This document shows, one piece after another, positions 21,602 through 31,951 of a stretch of DNA of 64,000 bases. The stretch lies in contig OX381717.1 of the NCBI GenBank assembly GCA_947462335.1, positions 50,883,523-50,947,522 on the forward strand, in the 5' to 3' direction. The position numbers and the translations under genes are program-made. Within the stretch, counting starts at the first letter, position 1; every line of letters starts with the position of its first letter. Source of the DNA: Harmothoe impar (lineage: Eukaryota > Annelida > Polychaeta > Phyllodocida > Polynoidae). The notes beneath the pieces are model-generated. The model made no database searches, was not told the origin of the DNA, and saw nothing but the letters and a program-made list of their open reading frames with translations.

Positions 21602-24600
21602 ATGCCGGGAAACCCACGACACAGTAAATCCACTGCCTCTCCACGCAAGAAAGGTAAAGTTGGCACCCCTAGTCCTAGGAGAACCAGATCGGGTAAGAAA
21701 AATGGAGAAATTAATGTTCAGCGACAAGAAAATACCCAATTGAACGTTTTGGATCATGCCAAATTCTCCCAACCCACACCCACTCCCAAGGGGAAACGAT
21801 ATGAGGTCGCGCATGCGCAGGGACAAAACAAAGGAGCAGAAAGTTGGGACCAAAATCTTGAACCCGAGAGCTCTCAGTCCGTTTCGGAGAGCCCATCGAG
21901 CAAATACCGCAACTCAGTAGACAGTAAACACCTTAGGGGAGACGGTGTCACGCCCGAAAATACCGACTCTGCCCGCACAGCTGTGTTAAATGAAGGAAAA
22001 GACAATTACGCTACGCCAAAATCCCAACACCGGATGCCAAAACAACACAATGCCGCCATATTGGATCCCGCAGAGCAAGACGAGATCTCAGAGGAGACTG
22101 TTTTTTGTGATATCTCCCTACATGCACCGCGCCTCCCTCCGATGGTGGCCGAGCCCTCTACGGAAAGTACCGAACCAAGCGAAGGGGACGCCATTTCTCT
22201 CCACCACAACAGCACATCGAACACGCCCGACGGGGCGAGTTTACAAACACAAAATAAGGTAAACAGATCGCTTCAAATTACTTCCAGCCCTCCCGGTGGG
22301 GATGCAGGACAATACAGTAGTCATATTTCGGTCAACCAAAACGTAAATATAAACCAAATACAAGACGGTTTCCTTGCAATGTTAAATCGTAAATCCGACT
22401 CGGAGAAAGAAACCCTCACTCCACAGTCCTCCTCCGCGGAGTCCGCGCTAGGAAATGAATACACAACGATTGTACAAATGAATGTTACTAATGCTACTTC
22501 AGTTTCTCTTTCATCAAATGTCAAAGGTACCAACCATCCCGATGGGGAGTTTCCCGGTGGGGAATGGGTGTCAAAGAGCAGTCCCGACGGGGACTCAACA
22601 CTACCTGATGTACATACTGACAGCTACTCTACGAACGGGGACAGGACAGCGTCACAACCGCCAACATGCACTACACTGGGGGATGTCCATGCATGCTCGT
22701 CACAACCGCCAACATGCACTACACTGGGGGATGTCCATGCATGCTCATCTCAAGGCTTGACACCAGGCGAGGACCAATTGACGGGTAAGCTAGCATATAA
22801 TGAAGAGGGCAAAATTAATGGAGCACTTCATGTAAACCACAGCTCAGCCACACTAGATGGGAATAGCCCCATAAAAAGCCCCGTCACAAGTAGTTTCTAT
22901 GTGCATAAAAATGATGATAATGACTCTGGCCTGGATGCCAAATCGGACGTAGATGACAGTGACAATGAAAATGAACCAGGCAAGGTAGCACAGCAAGTCC
23001 AACTAAGGCACAAATTAGGTTTTAAAGAAATGCAAGATGTTCTGCTTGATCTCTCCCAGCAAGTCTCACCCAATGTAGAACAGGAGGAGAGGGACGTTCA
23101 AAACCACGACCCAGCCAGCAGTGTTGCCCAGAATACTCAGGAGTGGATAGAAGATAGCCCAGTCCCAATATCCACGCAGGAGGTAACTATCCAGAGCTCA
23201 ATACACTCACCAGGACACCTTCATTCAGCGCAATCTCATCAGGAGGGAGATAACACCGAATACATCCCGGCCTTTTGCTACCCACTAGATAGTCTTGACT
23301 TGAACAGTTCTGGTTATATGGGTGTGGAGGAAGCGGAATATGCACACGCTCACAACATAATGGGAACGGAACAAGCTGGGGACATGTCACTGGGACTGTA
23401 CATAGAACCCACTCCTGTCCAGCCCATCGCCAACACACTCAACTGCAACTCACCTCAGGGACGGGCAGACGATACTGACACACATGAATTGACTACACTT
23501 GAGTCAACTCTGGCGGGCACACAACAAAATGTGACAGTGCTACGGAACAAGGAGACAGATTATATGGGCTCTTTTACCTCGCACAACCTACAACTTGAGC
23601 AGGAGAAAGCAGAGAAAACGGGCCTAAAACCGGCTTCCATGCCACAGGGAAACTCAAATGCATACACACAAGACAGCACACGCAGCACCTCCTATGACTC
23701 CTCACAATATGCGCAGTTGAGCCATACGCAGAACTACTCACCCGATCAACATCAACATCACCACTCCCAAAGCCTGCTTGACAGTGAAGGATCAACAGTA
23801 GAAGAACTACTGTCGGGGGACCTGAAAGAGATGCAACATCACACCAATGATTGGTCGATAATTGATGACTCATATATTACTCCACAAAGAGAAAGAGAAG
23901 AAGGAAATGAGACCAAGCAGCGGACCTCAGAGAACAAAAATAAATCGACCCTATCAGCGATTGATGTAGCAATAGGATTATCCATGGGCCAACTACTTAG
24001 CAAAATGGACAAGCTGAACTCCAGGATGACGGACCTGGCCACAGACACTAAGAACAGAGCTCAGACCATGGAAGGAGGGATCAAGACAACCATAGTAGAC
24101 CAACTGCAGCCCATATCACAAAGCATTAATGAAATAAAGCAGCTGGCGGAAAATAACAGAGTAAAACTACAAGACCTGGATGGGAAGATAGCGGAGAATG
24201 AAGTAGAGATCAATAAACTGGGTGTACTGGCAACAGATCAGAAAAGAAAGATGGTCACAGTGGAGAACACATCTGTAGATGCTGCCTACAGGGTGTCTAA
24301 ACTTGCCACAGTCATGAGGAACATAACCAGCATGTTTGGTGAAAGATGTGATAATCTAGACACGACCAATATAACCAGCCAAGAAGAACTGAAGAACCTA
24401 ACACAGCAGCTACAACAGAAATCTATCCTAATAGACGGACTCACAACAGAAGTAGCTGCCCTAACAGAAATTACCAAGAAGAAAGCTGACAACGGAGCAA
24501 CAAATGATGACAGTGCTGTATTAAGGAAAATTGCTGTCATAAACAATAAGTTGGATGAGCAAGAAGACAAGATGAGAAGACTCATGGAAGAGAACAGATT

Positions 24601-26695
24601 ACTAGAGGAGAAATTAGGAAGAGCGCACAACGAGAGAAGAGGGAAAAGAGACGCGACCACAAGGCCTGCTACATCACCAGACTACAGCAGAGAATCCACA
24701 TATGTGGAGAGTGAGTACAAGGATGCCCTCACAGACCAAAGGCCAAAAATATTTGACAAACCCCATATAGACAGGAATCTGGTTGTAACAGACCTTCCGG
24801 AAACTGCAAGAGATGATCTGTATAGGCGCATCTTTGAGATGGCGAGAGACACGTACACACCGCTGCTCAATCGTGACATCATCCACATCCATCGAATGAG
24901 GCACCCCAAAACCCCGAGAAATCCATTCTCCACAACACCAATCAGAATATGCTTCAGCAATTACAGGGCAAGGCACAGATTCCTTGAAAATGCTTCTAAG
25001 AGACTACAGATTACAGGATCTAAAACCAAAGTGCAGGTAGAACAAACAAGAGAGAACATAAAGAAAATAAAGCAACTTCAATTCATTGCAGCGTTCAACG
25101 GGAAGCAAGGTCTGGAGACAGCGGTTGGCACCACTGAAATAAGAATAGGTGACACCTTCTACAGCACAAAGGATATTGATAATATACCACAGATGCTACT
25201 ACCCCCCACACTGAGGAAGAAAGGTGAGAGCATGGAAGTAGACATCCCAAGCAAGCCAAGTAACTCAACAGAAGAGAGGCAAAGGAAACAAGCGGAAGGG
25301 AGATACAGCAGGCTTCTAGAAGAGGCACTATCCCTGGAAAAAACAGGAAGAGAGAGCACTTCTACTCGCAATGACAGAAAGGAAGCACAAAAAGAGGCCC
25401 CAGCACACAAAGAAAGAACCAATGAGGTGAAGAGACAATACCACACCTCAAATGCAGAAATACCAGTCCTACCAATTTTACCCACAGACACCATAGTTGA
25501 AGTGTTAGAACCGAACGCAACCGACCCGAACCTCGTGCTCATATCTGCATCCGGTACAGTGCCGCGACCTTCAGAGACAGCAACGTTTCCCAAAAATGCA
25601 AGAAACATCACGGAATACAACAACACTGTTCAGAGACACGAAAAAACTGGCTCTTCAGACACAGTAAGTATTAGAGAAACTGAAGATCTAATACTATATT
25701 CCGGGGAAAGAGCCTTTCTTAGTAATTTTGCAAGAACTCCAATCACCTACAAAACGGAAGAGGGAGTGGAAAGGCGCTTTGTAAGTGTTGAACAAGCATA
25801 TGCATACTCGAAGGCAGTTTTTGCTAAAGACAAAGGCAGGCAACGTAGCTTATTAACTGAAGAAAGACCCACAAAAATAAAAGAGATCAGTGGGGAAATC
25901 CAGATAGAGAACCTGGGGAAGTGGCTCACCATCAGGGAAATCTTGATGTATGATTTGCTAAAGATAAAATTCACAACTCACACCGAACATGGCCAAGCCC
26001 TCACAGCCTCATACCCAAAGAAGCTGGTGGAGAGCACTTATAATCGGGAATGGGGCGGGGGTGAACCAATTTGGAGTGTAAAATATAACGATTTATCCTA
26101 TTCAGGTAACAATCTGCATGGTCGACTCCTGAACAAGACAAGGGACTACCTGAGACATCTTCACAACCCAGGCCCAGAACTCACACCACACACAAAGACG
26201 GTGGAAGGGACAAAAGATGAGACAGAACAGAGAGAAGAAATAGATGTGTACAAAAAAGACAGCACACCGGGTGTACAAACAGGTAGAAAATCAGAGGTAA
26301 ACTGGAGGGAAGCAAGGGAAGCAAGAAGCCCACCCAAGCGTGACCACTACCGAGGACACAGATCCAGGGACCACAGAGATCTCAGACACGTCAGGGACTT
26401 TGGAAGAGACACTAGTCACAGGAGAAGGTACAGGTCACACAGCCGAGAAACAAAGCATAGAACCTCAAGCCACTCAGAGAAAGACCGACACAGCAGAAGG
26501 TCTGAGAGGGAAGCAGGGCACAGAGACAGAAGGAGATCTAGCAGCAGAAATTGGAGAGAGACTGCGGACATAGTGTTCAGGAGTACTACCCATAATAAGA
26601 GTGAGGGTAGAACCCCACCAAAATACAGGGACTTCCAGAAATTTGACAGAGACAGAGGTAAACAGAACTACACTGTACTTGGCAGGAAGACATAA
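21602..26695 (+). CDS. E1 ORF1: coiled coil, RRM-like and NADAR domains
   Basis: 1697 residues. Residues 1-790 are low-complexity and Ser/Thr/Gln-rich, with an exact 16-residue tandem duplication (22653-22748). Residues about 795-1015 are heptad-like coiled coil. Residues about 1045-1205 resemble the L1 ORF1p RRM plus C-terminal RNA-binding module (NLVVTDLPE, IHIHRMRHP, PIRICFSNYRARHRFLE). Residues about 1360-1520 are a NADAR/YbiA-like domain, with landmarks FLSNF, SVEQAYAYSKA, LVEST followed by WGGG, and GNNLHGRLLN. Residues about 1580-1655 are Arg/Ser/His/Asp-rich, like SR-type tails. The likely role is an RNA-binding, oligomerising chaperone of the element RNA, with an added NADAR activity. 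NADAR proteins are reported to act on ADP-ribosylated guanine or riboflavin intermediates; activity here is untested. The stop codon abuts the ORF2 ATG (TAAATG). Confidence 0.85.
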   Translation: MPGNPRHSKSTASPRKKGKVGTPSPRRTRSGKKNGEINVQRQENTQLNVLDHAKFSQPTPTPKGKRYEVAHAQGQNKGAESWDQNLEPESSQSVSESPSSKYRNSVDSKHLRGDGVTPENTDSARTAVLNEGKDNYATPKSQHRMPKQHNAAILDPAEQDEISEETVFCDISLHAPRLPPMVAEPSTESTEPSEGDAISLHHNSTSNTPDGASLQTQNKVNRSLQITSSPPGGDAGQYSSHISVNQNVNINQIQDGFLAMLNRKSDSEKETLTPQSSSAESALGNEYTTIVQMNVTNATSVSLSSNVKGTNHPDGEFPGGEWVSKSSPDGDSTLPDVHTDSYSTNGDRTASQPPTCTTLGDVHACSSQPPTCTTLGDVHACSSQGLTPGEDQLTGKLAYNEEGKINGALHVNHSSATLDGNSPIKSPVTSSFYVHKNDDNDSGLDAKSDVDDSDNENEPGKVAQQVQLRHKLGFKEMQDVLLDLSQQVSPNVEQEERDVQNHDPASSVAQNTQEWIEDSPVPISTQEVTIQSSIHSPGHLHSAQSHQEGDNTEYIPAFCYPLDSLDLNSSGYMGVEEAEYAHAHNIMGTEQAGDMSLGLYIEPTPVQPIANTLNCNSPQGRADDTDTHELTTLESTLAGTQQNVTVLRNKETDYMGSFTSHNLQLEQEKAEKTGLKPASMPQGNSNAYTQDSTRSTSYDSSQYAQLSHTQNYSPDQHQHHHSQSLLDSEGSTVEELLSGDLKEMQHHTNDWSIIDDSYITPQREREEGNETKQRTSENKNKSTLSAIDVAIGLSMGQLLSKMDKLNSRMTDLATDTKNRAQTMEGGIKTTIVDQLQPISQSINEIKQLAENNRVKLQDLDGKIAENEVEINKLGVLATDQKRKMVTVENTSVDAAYRVSKLATVMRNITSMFGERCDNLDTTNITSQEELKNLTQQLQQKSILIDGLTTEVAALTEITKKKADNGATNDDSAVLRKIAVINNKLDEQEDKMRRLMEENRLLEEKLGRAHNERRGKRDATTRPATSPDYSRESTYVESEYKDALTDQRPKIFDKPHIDRNLVVTDLPETARDDLYRRIFEMARDTYTPLLNRDIIHIHRMRHPKTPRNPFSTTPIRICFSNYRARHRFLENASKRLQITGSKTKVQVEQTRENIKKIKQLQFIAAFNGKQGLETAVGTTEIRIGDTFYSTKDIDNIPQMLLPPTLRKKGESMEVDIPSKPSNSTEERQRKQAEGRYSRLLEEALSLEKTGRESTSTRNDRKEAQKEAPAHKERTNEVKRQYHTSNAEIPVLPILPTDTIVEVLEPNATDPNLVLISASGTVPRPSETATFPKNARNITEYNNTVQRHEKTGSSDTVSIRETEDLILYSGERAFLSNFARTPITYKTEEGVERRFVSVEQAYAYSKAVFAKDKGRQRSLLTEERPTKIKEISGEIQIENLGKWLTIREILMYDLLKIKFTTHTEHGQALTASYPKKLVESTYNREWGGGEPIWSVKYNDLSYSGNNLHGRLLNKTRDYLRHLHNPGPELTPHTKTVEGTKDETEQREEIDVYKKDSTPGVQTGRKSEVNWREAREARSPPKRDHYRGHRSRDHRDLRHVRDFGRDTSHRRRYRSHSRETKHRTSSHSEKDRHSRRSEREAGHRDRRRSSSRNWRETADIVFRSTTHNKSEGRTPPKYRDFQKFDRDRGKQNYTVLGRKT
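22653..22748 (+). repeat. 48-bp exact tandem duplication inside ORF1
   Basis: Two essentially identical 48-bp units encode SQPPTCTTLGDVHACS twice. The length is a multiple of three, so the frame is kept. The identity implies a recent duplication. Confidence 0.9.
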
Positions 26696-29200
26696 ATGAA
26701 CGCTCACGACATGGATCCCTCAAATGATACAGAATGGTACGGATCGGAAATGCCCATGGACCAAGAAATTGAACACTGCCTTATTTTATCTGATGGGAGG
26801 GTGACGAAAGAAGTACATGACAAAATAATCGGCACGCTAGACTTGAAGCTGGACACCAGATCACAAGAAGGAGCCAGGCTGCATGATTATGAGTGGATGC
26901 TAACGGAAGGTGAGCTGTCAACAAACACATACAACACTGTCATCATATGCCTTGGTATATTTGATATCCTCGGGGAGTATGAGGGAGCCCCTCTCTTCCG
27001 AAGAGATGAGGACTGGGTGTCTGCACACATAATGGATCGTTTTCACAGATTAAAGCAGAGCATTTTAACAGGGTCACCAAAAGCAAACGTACTGATAGCC
27101 ACCATTTTCTCTGCTGAGCTACAAAAAATTCCCACAGGAATCTACAGGGAAGGGGATCAAGAAAAATTGCATGACATCTTACAAAGAATCAACATAGAAA
27201 TCGGCCAGTTAGGGCATCATGCTGGACTTAGCATCCCCCATTTTGAGGCCCTGATCAGGGATAATAAGGCCAAAAAGAAAATTGGCAAATCTGATTACAG
27301 GTACCGGGCTCTTGAAGATGGCCTTTTCCCAAATGCAGCTTTAGGCCAGCAACTAGCCAATAAACTAATCAAGGCAATCCGCAAAATGAGAAGCGCAGTG
27401 CAAGAAAACCAATTGGCACCCCCTCCCCCCACACAAGACGAAGCTACGGAACAAGTTTATGTGCCAGACTGGACTGTAGAAAATGGCAGCGGGGAAAATT
27501 GGGATATAGAGCTGATGGATCAGGCCGAAAAGGCAGACACAGAGTCAGACGTGTATAGACAGAAGCACACAACCTGCGCAATATACCAACAACAGGATGG
27601 AGTCAAGTACAAAGCTGACGCACACCAACACTGGGAACAGGAGGAAACTTGGGAAAATGAAACAACCAGATGGGAAGAAGCAAAATCAGACTCCCTGCAG
27701 TACGCACATGGTAAAGCAAAGGATCTAACATGGGAGCAGACATATCAAGAGGGGCACATATCTCTGCAGCAAGACGTGTCATTCTCAGATGACATGGTAG
27801 AACAGCAGGGCGTATACCACCACACAAACAGGGAGCAGGAGTGTGGAGGATTGGAGCAGCGCACTACAGGACCATACAGTCAGAGCTCAGAGTACATTAA
27901 CTCCACCCCAAGAAGACACCACTGGGCTAAATCACCTGATGAGAATGACATGAGCCGAGAAGTCAGCGAAGGGAAGCGCTTTAAAATCCCAGCGCATGAA
28001 AGAAACCTGATAATAATAACCCAAAATGACAGTTCCACCTCCTCCGAGGATGAACAGACAGGCCCAAAAGTTACAAGTGTTTTCAGCAGGCTCCAAGGGT
28101 ATAATAATCCACAGCAGGATGCACTGGAATGGGAACCAAAGGTCATAGAGCAGGAAACAAGCATTACTCAAAGCACAGGGAAACAAAACACAAGTGAGAG
28201 TGTCCCCAAAAAACTGCACAACGAGACAAAGATGGGAGTTAAACCTGATCAAAAGATGACAGCATCCCGCCGAAATGCCACAAGCACAAACAGACCCCAC
28301 ACAGATAGGTCTAGTCCTGAAGAATGCATCAAGAAGCATGGTGTTTCAGAAAAGAAAGGGAAAATAGAAATCTTGAAGACAAACTGTGCACCGAAGACAG
28401 TAATCCATAGAAGGAAAAGAAAGGAAATAAGGAAGAAGGAAAGCAAGAATGGTAGGAAGAAATTTGACAGAATAGATTGCCCCAGCTCCACTGAGGACGA
28501 AGACAACGGAACCTCATCCTCACCTGATACCAGGGATTCCTCACCCTCCAGCACCTCCAGCTCATCTACCTCATCTAGCTCATCCAGATCCAGATCATCT
28601 GAACAGACCGAAAAGTCAGACCGGTATAACACATGTAGGTCAAGAAACTGTAGCAGCACTGACAGTGACTCACACAGTAGGGGTCCTGAAATAAAAAACA
28701 AAAGGACACAAAGCAGACTGCCCAGGAACCAAACAAGAGAAAGAAAGGACGACGTCACAACAGAACAGAACCAGCATGGGAAGGAATATAATCCTGGGAC
28801 AGTATGCTCGGCTATCAGGGACGTAAACTCGCCATACTACTTGCACTCCTGTACCGGTACTACATACTTAGAGCAGCTACTTCAAAAGCACCCTGAAATG
28901 ACCATAAAAGAATGGCTCGGGAAAAGTGTAGAAAGTACAATGGAACTCTTCCAAGAGGAAGAGCAAGGAGGATGGATACATAAGTCACGCCTGGAAAGAA
29001 AAGAATGGGTCAGAGAGTATCCTTTAAAAGCGGCAGCAGCCACCCTACATATGATCTGTGACAAGGAACCAAGAAGAAACATCACCAAGAGCACAGTAGT
29101 AAAAGATAAAGGGGGGAAAACAGGACTGATTGTCACAATAACAAGTCTACCAACCTACATGAAGAAAATGTGCAAAACCTACCCCATCATCAAGGGGTGA
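26696..29200 (+). CDS. E1 ORF2: SGNH-like domain protein with novel C-terminus
   Basis: 834 residues, starting directly after the ORF1 stop. Residues about 25-230 have the order of an SGNH/GDSL hydrolase: LILSDGR where block I (GDS) belongs, a hydrophobic strand with GIFD (87-90) at the GxND block, and DGLFPN near the C-terminal end where DxxH is expected. The nucleophile Ser context and the His are not canonical, so catalysis is doubtful. CR1/L2-type elements often carry an esterase domain in ORF1; here it is a separate ORF. Residues about 597-641 form a Ser-rich tract. The last 135 residues (about 698-834) look folded (DVNSPYYLHSCTGTTYLEQL, IKEWLGKSVESTMELFQEEE) and match no family I recognise. 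E2's ORF2 lacks this extension. Confidence 0.7.
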   Translation: MNAHDMDPSNDTEWYGSEMPMDQEIEHCLILSDGRVTKEVHDKIIGTLDLKLDTRSQEGARLHDYEWMLTEGELSTNTYNTVIICLGIFDILGEYEGAPLFRRDEDWVSAHIMDRFHRLKQSILTGSPKANVLIATIFSAELQKIPTGIYREGDQEKLHDILQRINIEIGQLGHHAGLSIPHFEALIRDNKAKKKIGKSDYRYRALEDGLFPNAALGQQLANKLIKAIRKMRSAVQENQLAPPPPTQDEATEQVYVPDWTVENGSGENWDIELMDQAEKADTESDVYRQKHTTCAIYQQQDGVKYKADAHQHWEQEETWENETTRWEEAKSDSLQYAHGKAKDLTWEQTYQEGHISLQQDVSFSDDMVEQQGVYHHTNREQECGGLEQRTTGPYSQSSEYINSTPRRHHWAKSPDENDMSREVSEGKRFKIPAHERNLIIITQNDSSTSSEDEQTGPKVTSVFSRLQGYNNPQQDALEWEPKVIEQETSITQSTGKQNTSESVPKKLHNETKMGVKPDQKMTASRRNATSTNRPHTDRSSPEECIKKHGVSEKKGKIEILKTNCAPKTVIHRRKRKEIRKKESKNGRKKFDRIDCPSSTEDEDNGTSSSPDTRDSSPSSTSSSSTSSSSSRSRSSEQTEKSDRYNTCRSRNCSSTDSDSHSRGPEIKNKRTQSRLPRNQTRERKDDVTTEQNQHGKEYNPGTVCSAIRDVNSPYYLHSCTGTTYLEQLLQKHPEMTIKEWLGKSVESTMELFQEEEQGGWIHKSRLERKEWVREYPLKAAAATLHMICDKEPRRNITKSTVVKDKGGKTGLIVTITSLPTYMKKMCKTYPIIKG

Positions 29201-31951
29201 ATTGCAGAATTCAAGACTAAAGGGAAGACTTGTCATGCACTTTTAGTCTCCCCTGTATCATCAGTAAAAATTTCTAGCTCTTATAAATTGATAAGATACA
29301 GATTCTCTTAAAAATCAGGTTCTCAATCTTTTTAGGTTTTCAAATTATAGGGAAAATTCTTATTTTTGGCTCCCCTCTACATAAGTAAAAAACTTTAATT
29401 ATGGAAAAAGCTAAAACTTACAGGTTTTTCTAAAACAAGTCACACTCTCAATTTTATTAGACAAATTTATATCTGGAGCCCCCAAAGCGTGGCTGCATTA
29501 CTTGCATAAACAAAAATGGGCTGAAGGTAATACATATAGAAGCTGTATAATCCCCTATCTCTATACCGGTAGATCAACAAAAGCCTTTTTCTACCTCAGC
29601 GCCTACTGATATATTAAATGAATCAATGTTACTCGGTACTATAACGGCCTATTAAAATCATTATATATTACTATAGCTTTGTACACAGACCCTCATTCAC
29701 GAGTATGGGAAAGTAAATTACCTGAACTAAATGTTTTTACATAAAAAAGAAGCTACCGTATTAATGTACAAAACCCTCTTCCTATATGTTTTTAGATATG
29801 TGATGTAAAGCTCGACGGAGCTCAAGGTGTCGCGTGATGCATGATGGTGAAAAGCTCGGCGGAGCTAACATGCCACGTAATGCATCATGATGGAAAGCTC
29901 GGCGGAGCTTACAACTAAAAACCAGAGTAATACATTAAGAACACTAGCTCGATGGAGCTTAAAACATGAGGTACTAGACTATCCACATTCACAGCCACAA
30001 ACTGACGCTTGAAGTACCTGCTGGACACAAGTAGTACCTTTGGTTGGCATATGTAAAAAATGTACATCTGACATGGCTGTAACGTGGGACATGAGCAGCT
30101 CGGCGGAGCAGCCCAAAGTATACTGAGGATACCGGTACACCAAGTATTATCCGTATCTTTTACTCATACAGCTAGGAAGACACCTAACCACAGGACATGC
30201 AGTACTGAGCCAGAATAAGAACTGAATTGGGCTTGGGTTGAAGGCAGATGAGCAGCTCGGGGGAGCAGCTCGTCCTGGGCTACAACAAAAAATTGGTAAC
30301 AGAGTGCAGATATAAACTCAACACCAGGATAACACAAAGACACTCCGGTATGGTATGGTGGGGAGGGGTGAGCAGCTCGACGGAGCAGCTCGCCCTGAGC
30401 TGTAGCGTAACGGGACAAGGGACAGGGAGTTTATAGAAACACAATACCAGACCGGCAGGAAGAAAGTACGGCCTCCCTGGCTGCGCTGGAGTCGTTTCGT
30501 CTCAACCGCCCTCTGAGCAGCTCGGTGGAGCAGCTTAAGAGCTATGCTGTGAGTCTATTTGTGGTTCGGAGACATACGCAATAAGAGTTTCTACAGCACC
30601 CCAGCCCACCTCAGTAGCTCGATGGAGTAGCTGGGTGGGAATGCAGAGCCTTACCAACCTGATGTAGCAGCTGGTGTAGCATGTATGTCGTCTCATGTCT
30701 GTGTCCCAAACTGGGTGGGAATGCAGAGCCTTACCAACCTGATGTAGCAGCTGGTGTAGCATGTATGTCGTCTCATGTCTGTGTCCCAAACTGTAACTGC
30801 ACCCGCGACAAGATGACCTGCTCGGGGAGCAGCTCGGTACAGCAACACATATGTATCAAAGTATCTGAGCAGCTAGTTGAAGCAGCCCTGGGGTAAGCAG
30901 AATGCAGAACAGCGCTGAGTGCAGGGCCCATGTGCCATAGTGACAAGACAGGGATGCAAGTAGGGTAGAGGGCAGCTCGATGGAGCAGCTATGTGTGATG
31001 TGAGGCACGAGTACTACTTGGGAAACTTTGCTCGATCAGCTGTGCTTGAGGTGGGTTTCCACATACAGAGGAACGATTTGTGTGTAATACCCTACAACAA
31101 AATGCACCCAGAATGGAACCCCACCACACACGGAACGACCCAAACTACAATATACATTAACTGGACAGCTCGCTGGAGCTTTTTTGGAGCTTTTTCTCAT
31201 GCATGTTTAAGTGTAATGTTTTTTCCAATTCTGTATGAAATTTTGTGGTTGAATCAAACTGGGTCTTTTTTGCTAAAGGGATAGCTGATGAACTAGTATG
31301 ACCAAATTTAGGAGAGTATTATTATTATTACATGACATGATTTTTCATAGAATGAAGATAAATGTTTTGTGTTGAATAGATGCTGTCATAAACTAAACAT
31401 GAATTGATATGAATCATAAAATGAGATTTCTTCACGTGGTATGTATATATTCTCAATCTATGGCATAGAGCCTGTACAAATTAACTGATCGTTCAATATA
31501 AATCAATCCAGGTTGAATAAAGTTATAAATTTCCAAAATCGTTTAGCAAATGTTTTATTGATTGTGAGACATTCCTATCAGAACTACATACTAAACTAAT
31601 ACACATCAGGGCAAGGCGCACGCCCCTCATACTATTCATATATAGATACAGTAATTAAAAACATGAACTAATTATATATACATTAATTCAGATAGGGTTC
31701 ACCAGGTTTTAGGGCTGTAACATAAGCCACAATATATCAAAAAACTATATTCTCAATGGAACCGACGAGGTATCCTTTGAGGAATCGCAGAGGTGGGAAT
31801 AAGCCAGATTTCAAAAATAATCACTGTGTCTGGCTGTCATATATATATCTTTGTTTACACATCGAAAGTTTTACACTAGGTATCATCGGGGTTGGGAACA
31901 AGGGAATTTACCTAAATGATATAAGTCCCATTGTCGGGAAACAAAATCTAG
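29201..31951 (+). other. E1 inter-ORF spacer with hairpin repeat cluster
   Basis: 2.75 kb without a credible ORF between ORF2 and ORF3. It contains about twelve copies of a GCTCGNNGGAGC motif (29.8-31.2 kb, listed separately) and an exact 80-bp tandem duplication (30631-30710 and 30711-30790). The last 700 bases are AT-rich. Such a long spacer is unusual in a non-LTR element; it may hold a promoter, an internal ribosome entry element or an RNA packaging signal for ORF3 expression. This is inference. Confidence 0.6.
29809..31180 (+). repeat. Twelve short hairpins AGCTCGNNGGAGCT
   Basis: Copies start near 29809, 29853, 29896, 29946, 30097, 30254, 30374, 30519, 30616, 30820, 30973 and 31167. 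The stem GCTC/GAGC, or AGCTC/GAGCT, is kept, while the central two bases vary (AC, GC, AT, GG, GT, CT). Conservation of pairing with a changing loop centre looks like selection or spread of a structural unit. Copies 5-11 often carry an extra AGCAGCTC arm. Confidence 0.8.

Noticed and set aside
21440..29136. Many antisense and alternative-frame ORFs over E1
   Set aside because: Shadows of ORF1 and ORF2; none has a recognisable domain.
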